Source of the DNA: Adiantum capillus-veneris
Taxonomy: Eukaryota > Streptophyta > Polypodiopsida > Polypodiales > Pteridaceae
Assembly (NCBI GenBank): GCA_014529385.2
Contig: CM043949.1
Coordinates: 146,549,850 to 146,613,849, forward strand
DNA: 64,000 nt
Reading direction: 5' to 3'
The notes beneath the pieces are model-generated. The model was given only the letters and a program-made list of their open reading frames with translations. It ran no database searches and was not told where the DNA came from. Shown in pieces: positions 10,981 to 23,879 of this stretch. Each line of letters begins with the position of its first letter. Position 1 is the first letter of the stretch. A program made the translations under genes and the position numbers.

Positions 10981-12085
10981 ACGTCACAAGAATCAAAGAA
11001 AAGTCTTGCAAACAAAGGTAAAGCTCAAGGGGACCCTCCACCAATTAGAAAAGAAGTTGTGACAGCATATGCCTCTTCATCAAAGAACCCTCATGGATCA
11101 GCTTCTTCAAGCAATTCAAGCTTTCAAAACTTCAAGTCAATTGCTAACCCAACTGAAACCTCAAAGGAGACACCCAAAAAATCAAAGATATTCAGCCAAA
11201 GTACTCAAGAAATCAAAGGAAAGTCAAGCAAGTGTTTGTTCAGAGCAATTTAGTCAAAGTGAATGATCTGATTTGGATTAAAGACAATAAATCAGCACAA
11301 AAGGACAAACACATAGGATGGATACAACACAATGCAGCTTAAAGGAACAAGAGTACTATAGAGGTAACAAACAAATATGGTTACCAAAACTGTAGGTTAG
11401 AGCATATGAAGCAACATCAATACCCTCTCAAGAAAGAAGGCCCACAAGGTATCAACTTCGACAATATCCTAGGATACCTAAGAAGCAGGTATACAACAAA
11501 AAAACATTGAAAAATGCTAAAGTATACCACAACTCTCAACAGGATACAAAACAAAATGGATCTCCAAGAATCTTCCTCTTGGACAAGGATTCTATACATG
11601 CTATACAAAGATTTGGCTACCAGTCAACCACAAGCCAATTGCAACTACACCAAACCTGCATGAAGATCTCAAGAGCTCAACAGGACCTACAGCTCAACAA
11701 AGTCAACAAAGGTCATCAAGATATTTGGATTCCTAAATCTTCCAATGCTCCTAGTCAAAATCCAAATGCCAACAGTCAATAGAGGCCTACAACAACATCA
11801 AAGACTCTTATCAGCATGCCTAATTGGAGAATCAAACAAATAATGGAGTCTTCACAATCAAAGATGGACAACCCAACCAACGTGAAGGCAGATTCAAAGA
11901 AGATAAGATGGGTATGGCAAAAGAAACATTCAATGCCAACTTGGTCCTTCACTAATCCTCTTTTTGAGGATTTAAGCTTACTTTTACTTGAGTGGACAAC
12001 AATGGCAAAATTTAAGCTTGAGTGGACAACAATAGGCAAACCAATGTTCCATCATGCTACCCTCTCATATTTGTTGCTTTTCTAA
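10981..12085 (+). pseudogene. E4 W-x-P-K repeat domain remnant
   Basis: After the protease-like region come broken frames holding EYYRGNKQIWLPKL (about 11350-11392), QDIWIPKSS (about 11717-11740) and IRWVWQKKHSMPTW (about 11905-11945). The first aligns with GYYKGNDQIWVPKRKL of E1 (about 40460-40505). The sequence is basic and rich in Q, S and N. The same order occurs in the 25400-26350 copy. Function unknown; a nucleic-acid-binding or structural role is inference from charge only. Confidence 0.6.
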
Positions 12086-12480
12086 TTCCATATTTATCAC
12101 CAAATAATCCCTTGAGTACTTTATTAATATTTTCCATGCTAATTAGTACCCGAATAATGCACGTATCCCAAAGGTACTTTTTTCTCACTGGGTTTTTTCC
12201 CTTTGGTCATCCAAGTATTAGACCCTAATTTAGAACCTCATCATTCTACTTCCCTTGTACATAGTTTTCATAAATAAAAAGCAGCCTCATCATTATGCTA
12301 TTACAATGGACAAATGCGACATCATCTCTCACATCAGACATATTCGGACCAATGAAGATGCTGCAACAAATTGAACCTCATCAACAAATTCAATGACAAA
12401 ATAAGACAATCAGTCCATCAAAAACCTTCCACAACCTCCACAAAAACTTTTCAACAATGCCCAAGGACAGGTACTAAAAT
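12086..12480 (+). other. E4 3' non-coding region
   Basis: AT-rich, no supported frame. Leads into the polypurine tract. Confidence 0.5.
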
Positions 12481-12492
12481 CGGAAGGTGGGA
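12481..12492 (+). promoter_or_regulatory. E4 polypurine tract
   Basis: GGAAGGTGGGAA lies directly before the TGTTAACTG start of the 3' LTR, the position of plus-strand primer tracts in LTR retroelements. Confidence 0.7.
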
Positions 12493-13475
12493 ATGTTAAC
12501 TGAGTCAAGCTGTAAAGAATGGGTCAATTAGTGTGCCTAGGTGGTAGATTCAGTAAGTGGTGGAGCCCTAAAGGCCCTGGTCGCCCAGACATTGCATATT
12601 TTTACCCTAGGTATATAAAGCACCATATTAGTGAATTTGGGAATTTCCCAATTCCCAATTTGAAAACAAGCTTAAGATTTGATCACATGGACAAATCTTA
12701 GCCATTGTTTTGAGAGCATGGCTTGGGAGAGCTTTTCAAATGCTACCTTGTGGAAGGCTTTGACGTTAAAAAATGGCTCGAGATTTGTCCATATGGACAA
12801 ATCTTTAAGACATTGGTGATTCTCAAGTTGGCTCCAAAGTCTCAAACTCTCTAATATGGTGTTATAAGGTAGTGTGTAAAAGAAATTAGGGTTCTCAAGT
12901 TCATTTGTTGAGAACACTCTTTGGTGAGATCCCTTCATGTGTGTGGCTATGGAGTCCTTGAGGTTCTCCTTGCTCATGTGGCTTGGTTAACACTAATCAA
13001 TACTTAATTCTCTTTCACTATGCCTCTCTCATGCTTCTTATGATTGCCTATGATGCTTACATTAGCTAGATCTTAACTAATTAGTGGTTAATCTCTCTCT
13101 AATATTGTGTGATTGCCCTCTCTTGCTTGTGTGTGCATGTAGGTTTGAATGCAGTGTGGTGCTCAATAGATCTATGTGAGTGTGCTTGCAATTAGTGTGT
13201 TACATGATAGGATTAGTGTTGTGTGCATATTGCAATCGTTTGTGTGTGTGATTGGGTTGATTAGAGGTGAAGAGAAGTGGACGTGGAGATTGCCCATCAT
13301 TGTGGCTTAGCTCCTCCCTAGGCTGAGAAGCTCACCTCATAGAGTCAACCATTTGTGTTTCCATGATTATCTCGCTGATTGTGTGAGTGTTTCCATGTCC
13401 TAGCCAGGTAGCTCATCCCTCTGGATTGATAATTTTGTTGGTCATTGGAGCTATGCAATGATGGAACCCCCAACA
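12493..13475 (+). repeat. E4 3' LTR
   Basis: 983 bp, starting TGTTAACTGAG and ending CCCCCAACA, with a TATA box (GGTATATAAAGCAC) near 12609-12622. An internal inverted motif (GATTTGTCCATATGGACAAATC) spans about 12783-12804. Its end matches the E4 5' LTR remnant. Confidence 0.65.
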
Positions 13476-15351
<1,876 letters not shown>

Positions 15352-15487
15352 TGTCATGAAAGGGCAACCCTGGAGGTCAAGGACCGGGGCAAGAGTTGGC
15401 TACCAATGGGAAGGGATCCTAGGCTAGGTGTCTATATAAAGGGAGTTTGGATGGAGTATTCACTTATGGCAGTTCTAGGGCCTCATA
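15352..15487 (+). mobile_element. possible small LTR with primer site
   Basis: About 136 bp beginning TGTCATGAAAGGG and containing a TATA box (TCTATATAAAGGG, about 15430-15442). It is followed directly by CCGGTATTAGAGCAAGC (15488-15504), close to the plant tRNA-iMet primer site TGGTATCAGAGC. The layout matches LTR1 at 20785-20933. No partner LTR was located, and the terminal CA is CATA here. Confidence 0.4.
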
Positions 15488-15784
15488 CCGGTATTAGAGC
15501 AAGCTATTTTGGGGCCTGGGGCTCGTGGACTCATCCCTTGCATGTTTTTGCATGCTCATGCAAACAAGGAGGGGTGTGGAGAAGAGAACCGTGTGCAAAA
15601 ACCCTTGCTAGGTGGGGAAGTTGCAATCAACAAGAACTATGTGCAAGAGCCCTAGATCCGAGGAGGGCGACAAGCTCCACCTCCATCAAATTGGGCGCTC
15701 TCAAGCTCGGTGGGGTCGCCCTAACATCCTGAATCATTCACGTTTCATGACAGAGGCCCAAAGAGCTCCTAAGAGGGTGCTAAC

Positions 15785-15787
<3 letters not shown>

Positions 15788-15852
<65 letters not shown>
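15788..15852. repeat. (CT)n microsatellite
   Basis: About 32 uninterrupted CT units shortly downstream of the possible small LTR. Confidence 0.95.
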
Positions 15853-15855
<3 letters not shown>

Positions 15856-16094
15856 TTCAACAAAAAAAGGCACCCGTTTTTTAACCTAGTAGACAAAAGT
15901 TCACCCTTTTGATCATAACTTCTTCATACAAACCCTGATTTTGATGATCTATAGCCTCAATCAAAGAGAACAAAACCCTCTACACATTGATGTAAAGATA
16001 GAAATTTTCAAAGTTATGGAAGACGTTTTTGTAGCAGCATTTCTGAAGTGAACATGTTCAAGAAAGTTGACTCTCATCTCTTATTTTACATACA

Positions 16095-16577
16095 ATGTCT
16101 TCCGGCATTTGCAAGGGTTCTTCTTCTTCAACAAGGTCCACAATCATTGTGGAAAATGATCCAAAATCTTTTAAGTGTGGATATAGCAACACAACCACGC
16201 AACCAACAACATCGGAAACCATGATCATGGCGTACTTGGTATCATTGCAAGAGACCATAAACAAACAAGGCGAAGACTTATGGGCACTTGCAATGGAGAA
16301 TGGCATACTAAGGGTACTTGTGGTTGAGAATGAGAATCTTAAGAGAACACATGAGATGCAAACAACACGTTTGATGCAACTTGAAGAGGAAGTCAAGGAA
16401 TGTAAATGCTCTTTTATGGGCTTGAATGCTTTGAAGGAGCGCAGCAAAGTAGAGAATTACAATGTATTGAAAGAGGAGAAATTTGACACCATGAGCAAGG
16501 ATGTATGTGACATGAAAAATGTATGCACAAAAAAATCTTGGGCTGATGTATGTGGTAACGATGCAGTTCCTAATTGA
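16095..16577 (+). CDS. LINE ORF1, N-terminal coiled-coil part
   Basis: 160 codons. The N-terminal third is rich in S and T. The middle (about residues 50-110, around ENGILRVLVVENENLKRTHE and LMQLEEEVKECKC) has the heptad spacing of a coiled coil, as in L1-type ORF1 proteins, which trimerise and bind the element's RNA. The frame stops at 16577 just before an in-order continuation in another phase, so a frameshift has probably truncated the protein. The ATG at 16095 is a plausible start, being the first in the frame after stops. Confidence 0.6.
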   Translation: MSSGICKGSSSSTRSTIIVENDPKSFKCGYSNTTTQPTTSETMIMAYLVSLQETINKQGEDLWALAMENGILRVLVVENENLKRTHEMQTTRLMQLEEEVKECKCSFMGLNALKERSKVENYNVLKEEKFDTMSKDVCDMKNVCTKKSWADVCGNDAVPN

Positions 16578-17004
16578 ATGTGGAGGAGTTGAAGGAACGG
16601 GAGCGAAATTCCAAGAACATTTTTATTCGTGGAATTCCCAAAGAGAAGTTAGAGATACTCCTTCTCTTGCCATTTTTATCAAATATTTCTTCAAAACCCA
16701 CTTTGGCATGTCTGGAGTTATGGTATGTCAAGCACATAGAGTGGGGAAGCAAGGAGCTCATCGCTCGAGAGAACGGCCAATTGTATGCACCATGCCGGAT
16801 GAGACCAAACAAAAGATTATCCTTGATAATAGTTGGATCTATTTGAGGGATACAAAATGTTTTGTATGTGAAGATCGCACTATTAAGCAACAAAATATGC
16901 GTCGCAAAGCATATGAGAAAAAAATAAGAAAAACAAGGAGATCTCTCACGAAGAAAATGTGTCCAAGGAGGAGGCATGTCCCTCGAGAAAATAGGGATGC
17001 GTGA
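16574..17004 (+). pseudogene. LINE ORF1 RNA-binding part, frameshifted
   Basis: Starts with SKNIFIRGIPKEKLE, resembling the RNP-type strand of L1 ORF1 RNA-recognition motifs. The frame then changes and continues in the 16519-17004 phase with RPIVCTMPDETKQKIILDNS and CFVCEDRT, the usual C-terminal-domain layout (RPIIVRF...K..IL...V.ED). It ends in a very basic tail. At least two frame changes separate it from the upstream coiled coil. Confidence 0.65.
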
Positions 17005-17838
17005 TCTATGAGACCGAGTTACAATTGAGAATATTCTTTTGGAATTGTAATGGATACCCATGGAATGCGGGGGTTGGCACTGATGAACTAGCAAGCAAAG
17101 TCGATGTTGTACTTCTTGTTGAAATTTGGGAGCATGATATAGGAAGGATTAACGGTTTGAGGATACAATGTACATTCATTGATGTGGTCAAAGAATCTCA
17201 AGCAAAAAAGAGGGCAAGGAGGGGTAGCATGTATGGTTAAGAAAGGATTGGACGATTTTGTATCAATTGTGAAAGATGACAAGTACAAACGTTATGTATG
17301 GCTGAAAATTATGACACCAAAAAAAGCACCCATTTTTGTAGCCTGTTGCTACATTCCTCATCATGATTCCCCCTTTTATGATTGCATAGATAGAGATCAA
17401 CCATTTTTTTATTTAGAAGAGAACATTGTTTATTTCAAAGGTGAAGGTGATGTTATTGTATATGGGGATATGAATGCTCGTACAAAAACATTGCAACATG
17501 TTACTCAACAATTTGATATGTCATATATTTCAAGTGAGCTAAAAGAATTTCACTTGTATAATCGTACTTCAATGGATGAGAAAGAGCCGGATCACTATGG
17601 AAATTTACTTTTACACATGTGTAAAAGCATGGGTATGCTCATTGCCAATGGTGTATCTTTGTGGAGTGGAACCGATGGATTTACATGTAGGAAACATAAT
17701 GGGGACAGTGTGACTGACTATATACTACTCTCCGAAGCCATCATGTATCGCATAAAGAGTTTTATGTTTGGCCAATGGACCCTAGAATCTGACCATCAGA
17801 CCTTATGTATTGACCTTTCATGTTGGAGAAGCAACTAA
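17001..17838 (+). pseudogene. LINE ORF2 endonuclease domain, frameshifted
   Basis: 17001-17240 gives LRIFFWNCNG and VVLLVEIWEHD, the N and E positions of the AP-endonuclease fold. 17179-17838 continues in another frame with GGVACMV, VACCYIPHHD, YGDMNART, TDYILLSEA and LESDHQTLCIDL. These match the conserved Y, D-x-N, D-x-x-x-x-S and SDH elements of L1-type endonucleases, which nick target DNA to prime reverse transcription. The catalytic residues look preserved; only the frame change near 17179-17240 breaks the domain. Confidence 0.8.
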
Positions 17839-18165
17839 CATGACAATCTCAGCTAAAAGGAAGAGAAATTATCACTATGTATGGATTTCAAACGGGCACC
17901 AATGTACATTGAAATGATTGAGCAAAAGTATGGATGACAAAGCTTCAATATAATGCACCATTGGAGACTAAATGGGAAGCTTTCAAGAAAGTTATTTGTT
18001 CTTGTGTTGAAGAATGCTTTTCCATAAAGCATCTCCATGGTATCAACAAATAGATCACGCAAAAAGTGGTTTGATAAAGAATGTCAAGATTCTCAAAATT
18101 CCTTGATAAATCTTGATACAACTATGGAGTGATTAGGCTAAAGAGAATGACAAGCATGCAAAAGG
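17839..18165 (+). pseudogene. LINE ORF2 linker with deletion
   Basis: Fragments such as RKKWFDKECQDS (near 18060-18095) match the segment between endonuclease and reverse transcriptase. Sequence then jumps to reverse transcriptase motifs within about 70 bp, so a large part, including the N-terminal fingers, has been deleted. Confidence 0.55.
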
Positions 18166-19118
18166 ACAAGCGGGTTTTTGTCGATGCCATAGCACCATTG
18201 ATCATCTTGTCACTCTCCATGTTCTCATGGAGGAAAGTTGGTTGAAAGGCAAGAGATTGTATTGTTGTTTTGTGGACTTTACGCAAGCCTTTGATATGAT
18301 TCCATGTAACAATTTGTGAAGAAGGATGGAAGAACTCAAAGTGCCAAGTGAGTTTATGCTTGCGGTTTTTCGAATCTATGAGAAGGTGATTTGTCAGTTG
18401 CGCACGGGAAGAGAAATTTTAGAAATTTTTGTAAGCACTATTGGATGTCCGTTGTCACCAACTCTCTTTGGTCTATGCATCGATAAAAAGGAGAAAATGA
18501 TACTTGACTTTATGCAAGAAGAAGGCATTGAAGAGGTCACTATTTGCAATGCGGTAATCATGCTTTTGTTGTATGCGGATGATGTAGTGCTTCTAGCACA
18601 CACTTTAGAAGATGCACAAAAGCTTATGGTTGTCCTTGAGAACTTTTGCTTGCACAGTGGGCTACAAAACAAAGGTTATGCTTGTGAAAACCAACCATAA
18701 GGAGAAGCCATGCATTGTGTACAACAATGAGGCACTTGAAGTTGTTGAGAGATTTAAGTACCTTAGCCTTGAGGTTCCGTCCAATCACAAGTGGCATGAA
18801 TGTGCTATGCATCATTTGGAAGCGGGAAAGAGAGCATATTATGCATTTAAGAACATGTGTAATGCGGGAAACATTAAGTATTGGGTTCTCAAGAAGTATC
18901 TTTTTTATGCATTGGTGACACCAATTCTTCTTTATAGAGTTGAAGTGTGGGGCGGGAGCATCTCAAAGTCTACTTGGAAAGAGTTTGAGAATGTGCATAA
19001 GCGTTTTCTTACAAATTTCTCCAAATTAAGACACAAACACCATATATGCTCCTACTTCTTGAGTTGGGGTCTCTTCCAATTGAGGTTATGGGCATGGAAA
19101 GGTTTGTTGAGTACATGA
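18166..19118 (+). pseudogene. LINE ORF2 reverse transcriptase, broken
   Basis: Opens with QAGFCRCHSTIDHLVTLHVL and CCFVDFTQAFDMIP (catalytic motif A, about 18166-18310), then a TGA at about 18317. 18326-18700 carries STIGCPLSPTLFGLCID (motif B) and LLYADDVVLLAHT (motif C, YADD at about 18573). A frame change leads into 18612-19118 with FKYLSLEV and LLYRVEVWGG, the thumb region. Motifs A to C retain their aspartates but the protein is split by a stop and a frameshift. Confidence 0.85.
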
Positions 19119-19770
19119 TAAAGATGCGTCAAAACCCCTCACATAGACTTCCTACAATTGCATGGGAAGCAAGCAAAAAAGTTTAAAAGACGCATAAAAG
19201 CAAGAAATTGAGCACGGTATGGATGCAAGACATAAAGAAGTGGTTTGGGAGATGGGATTCATTACACTTGCTACATGATGCTTCAATTGACTCCCAAGTG
19301 AATGAAGCTTTTCTACAACACCAATGTATTACGGCTTGAGGGAGAAATCCGGTGGGTCACGCTTCATACACTACACCACCCATATTGCCCTCAGCTACAA
19401 AACCATGTTCTTTGTTGAAAGAGGAAACCGTACTCACACTTACATACTTGAGCCTATCCCCTTGTCGGTGATACTCACTATCGCAGCCATTCGGCTTAGC
19501 TCCCATTTCCTTTGATGCGAGACAGGGCGTTGGGGCGATAGAGAAGAGTCAAATTGATTGTGCACATTATGCTCACTGCAAGTTCAAGAGTGTTGATTAC
19601 CACACACTACTAGAGTGCTCAGATTTTGGTCACATCCGAACTTGCTTATATCACATTTTTAGCCATGACTTAGACCTACACACTTTCCTCTCCCAAGCAC
19701 AATGTGGGATCTCCATTGCGACTCTCATCACCACAATTTTGGAGCATCAAGAGTCACTCATCAACCACAC
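19119..19770 (+). pseudogene. LINE ORF2 C-terminal Cys-rich region, decayed
   Basis: Across frame changes one reads an ETGRWGDREES-type segment, LCTLC and YHTLLECSDFGHIRTC (about 19500-19650). This corresponds to the C-x-x-C...H-x-L-x-x-C segment typical of plant LINE C-termini. Confidence 0.6.
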
Positions 19771-19832
19771 ACATACTACATCACATTTAACTTTGGTCCC
19801 ATAGGTCATACTTGACATCCAAGAATGATAAT

Positions 19833-20784
<952 letters not shown>

Positions 20785-20933
20785 TGACGTTTCAGGCCAA
20801 GGGTAAGATCAGGTAGCAAGCCAAGCGCTAGGACAAACATGTAGTAGAAGGGGTCCATATAATTAGCTAGGCAAGGCCTATATAGGACATGGTTGGGTGC
20901 TTAGTGGCATGCTCCAGTACCCTCAGTCTCACA
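20785..20933 (+). repeat. copy A 5' LTR (LTR1)
   Basis: Shares CTAGGCAAGGCCTATATAGG and TTAGTGGCATGCTCC with 911-1053 (reverse complement) and with 63885-64000. Ends CTCACA directly before the primer site. The left boundary is approximate. Confidence 0.55.
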
Positions 20934-20949
20934 TTGGTATTAGAGCCCA
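20934..20949 (+). promoter_or_regulatory. copy A primer binding site
   Basis: TTGGTATTAGAGCCCA differs by one base from the plant tRNA-iMet complement TGGTATCAGAGC over its first twelve positions, and lies directly after the LTR. Confidence 0.65.
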
Positions 20950-22385
20950 AGGAGCAGACGGCCATGGAGGAAGGGGGGAAAGCTTTGAACCTGAAAATTG
21001 TCTTACGATATTTGCTCTCACCATTGGGAAATTAGAGCACGTGCAATAAGTTTGTATGTACTATGGTGATGATAACTTTGCCCTAGAAGGTTTATCCGTG
21101 CATGACTTGTGATTATGTCTGGATTAAGGAGCAAGGCTCCAACGAACATAGCCCATAAAATCAAGGTTACATAGTAGTAGTCAAAGCAACTCAGGTGTGT
21201 TTGGTGACTTTTAAGATAAAGGAAAGTTATCTCGCCTCATTAACGTCAGAAATGGTCATGCCAACAGTACTTGATCCTCTATGTTTATGCATTACCGTCC
21301 ATATTTTTATGCTTTTGATGTGGTATACTATTCGAGAAGGTCAATAATTTATGAGATTAATTTTCTTTACCTCTGTTTAATATGCCACTTCCATAAGATA
21401 CATTACAAGAGCAAGGCTCCATATACCGACACTCAAAGACTGACTTGTGTATTACGTCGGCCATTATATTTTTTATATTTCCTCCTTGTGCTACCTAGAG
21501 GAGGGGGGAAAGAAAGGTTTCTAGGAGCATGGCTCCATGCATTGGGTGCTAATCACTTCAAAGGTGTTGTAGATTCCCACGGAGCAGGCAACATAAGTAC
21601 ACAAAGCACAGTGTAAAACACATTGACATCCATAGCTATGAGTTGAATCCAATGTAGACCACCACACATACGGGATGCTATGACTTTCGATGCCAAGGGC
21701 AGTCGGTAAGTATGTTAACATTTTGAACTATTCACTTTTGCAAGAGTTTTCATAATGCCAACTTGTCAAGAAAATGTAACTTCAATCAAGCAATTTTTAA
21801 CAATAGATGATAATGGCTAAGTTGTAGATGCTATCTCTATCAATATTGGGCAATTTCAGGATTCTCAATAAGTTGTACGATCTAGAAAGGCTGATTCTCT
21901 ACAAAAATTGGACAAGGTCCATCTTTTCTACTTGGACAGATGTGTGTCAATAGGAGCACCTATTAGCTCTATGAGCACTCGGGTTGCGTTCCGTCTCATC
22001 TTTTTGATGAACTTATGCAAAGAAAGGCTTCACTTTAGGGAACCTCCGATAGCTCTAGATTTCTCAGCATTCATGGATATGAGCCAAGTTCAAGAAAGGG
22101 CCACTCGTCCCAGAGAGGCGACAAGGTTAGTCAATTTCAAGTTATGCTTGTTTTTTTTGCAATTCAACCTTCAAGTTCAAAAAGACTTCTTTATTATGCA
22201 ACACAAAGTTCTTTGCCAGAAATTATGCAAAGCAAGGCTTCTCTTATGTGCCAAGGTATTATCAATTGACTTTAGATCAAGGATAATGGCACAAATATTT
22301 GACATTATGTGGATATAAGCTCACAAATTGATCCTGGAAACGACGCACTATGATGTATCCATGCTAGGGTAAGCTTGCAAGGCAT

Positions 22386-22585
22386 GTATAACAACAAATA
22401 ACAAGGTTGAGACTGTTATTGAATCCAAGGGCTTACCAATTCATTTTTATGATATGTATGCATAGCATGCAAATACAATGGCAATGTATAACAACAAATA
22501 ACAAGGTTGAGACTGTTATTGAATCCAAGGGCTTACCAATTCATTTTTATGATATGTATGCATAGCATGCAAATACAATGGCAAT
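22386..22585. repeat. exact 100-bp tandem duplication
   Basis: Two head-to-tail copies, identical base for base as far as I can read (first at about 22386-22485, second at about 22486-22585), inside copy A. Identity implies very recent duplication or an assembly artefact. Confidence 0.9.
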
Positions 22586-23879
22586 ACAGCCACCCCATCA
22601 TTGTTTACACTTTCGCAATAACATCAACTACTTTGTCTATGCAGATTTGAGACTAGTGAATGATCTTCTGATCATTGTATATGTATAAAACGGTGAGCAC
22701 TTTACACTATTGGCTCTATGCACAAGGTGCAACCAATCCCACTGATGGTTTTTATGGGTGGCAAGTAGGCATAGCCTAGCTATCAAACAAACCAATTCAT
22801 GGGAAGACATACATACATCAAGAGAGCCTCCACACAGGTAGTCTCTTCTATAAACACCTAAGAAAATCTAGTATGACTATTTTTCTTTGGGGGTATTTGA
22901 CATGTTTCTCCTCGATTCGTAGAGGGAGAAGAGTGGTATTCTAAGGGGTATGACACCCTAATACACAATCACTCCATAGGTGTTAAGGGTCATGATTTGA
23001 GCTCAGCACAATTGTACTTTCAAGGAAAGAGTCCCCAATCTACCAAGGGGGAGTGGACAAATTCAACTTTCTCATCTAATTCCAAACACTTTTGACCACA
23101 GTGAACTATGTCCCTCACCGTCTGCTAGTTTGAGCAGTTTCCATGCAAATTCTAACCAAGCGGTTGGACATTGCAGAAGCTAACCAAGGGGTTTGGATTG
23201 CAAAGGAAACACATAGATTTACCTGTTCCTATTGTTTATTTTTCACTAATCTTTCCTTTAGTGTTTAACAAGTAGCCAATAACTACATCTTCAAGGTTGG
23301 TTTTACAGTAAGTCACCTTTCCAGTTGTATGTTTTAGGTTTGCATAGTGCACGTAACTACGGGTAAGGGAATGTTATGTTCAACCTCCAGGTATTCATAT
23401 GATTTTGTTTAATTTTCCATTTTTCAATATGATTTGCTTGATATTTTCAAGAGGGATGAGTAATTTTAAATGCTTTCATCCATTTTTGCTCTTCACAGAG
23501 ATGACAAGGTCATGTAAGAGCCACAAATTTTGGGACGTAGTTTCCAAAATACATTTTTGCATTATGCAATTCTAGACCCACTTGTAGGGTTTGATTTGGC
23601 ACATGTTGTCACATGGGATACAACATGGTCTAGGAACTCAAGGAGTTCAGTTTAGCCAGTGTGGAGCAAGGTTAATGAGGGTCCCTCTCACTCACGTCGA
23701 AGAGTGTTTGTTACCTCCACACACAAGTACATCTCGTACTTGAAGGATGTTATTTTTCCAGACATTCTTACTTGATACATATTCCACATGTGGAGAATAT
23801 GAGTCTCTAGAATTGACACTAGAGCCCGCTATTTCAATTATGTATCATGACAAAGTCCCCTATCATGGATATTGATATT

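Larger units (their letters stand above)
4912..13475 (+). mobile_element. E4: degenerate LTR retroelement without reverse transcriptase
   Basis: The right boundary is an LTR (12493-13475) preceded by a polypurine tract. The left boundary is an LTR remnant ending at 5034, followed by a primer-site sequence. The two LTR ends match (GAGCTATGCAATGATG then CCCCAATA or CCCCCAACA), and the beginnings share GTTAACTGAGTCAA. Flanks GTCTA (4907-4911) and ATCTA (13476-13480) agree at 4 of 5 positions, as expected of an old target duplication. The interior has gag-like, protease-like and W-x-P-K remnants in + orientation but no reverse transcriptase, RNase H or integrase motif. Confidence 0.6.
16095..19770 (+). 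mobile_element. L1-type LINE, broken
   Basis: ORF1-like coiled coil plus RNA-binding region, then an AP-endonuclease domain, a reverse transcriptase with YADD, and a Cys-rich C-terminal segment occur in the L1 order on the + strand. Frameshifts, stops and a deletion between endonuclease and reverse transcriptase inactivate it. No clear poly-A tail or target duplication could be fixed; a (CT)n(CA)n microsatellite follows at 19836. Confidence 0.85.
20785..23879 (+). mobile_element. non-coding LTR-type repeat, copy A
   Basis: A 5' LTR of about 149 bp (20785-20933) is followed by a primer site and roughly 2.9 kb with no recognisable protein. The interior is homologous, in reverse orientation, to three blocks of copy B (43543-43895, 52053-53460, 62589-63884). 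Because A is uninterrupted where B carries insertions, it shows the pre-insertion sequence. No 3' LTR of this type was found, so A is probably truncated or cut by the LTR2 unit at 23880. The absence of coding sequence suggests a LARD-type non-autonomous element. Confidence 0.6.

Noticed and set aside
16570-17094. 174-codon minus frame opposite the LINE
   Set aside because: Shadow of LINE ORF1 coding on the + strand, where conserved motifs are found.
21908-22318. 136-codon + frame in copy A
   Set aside because: The corresponding region of copy B (52801-53162) is broken into unrelated frames, so it is not conserved as protein.
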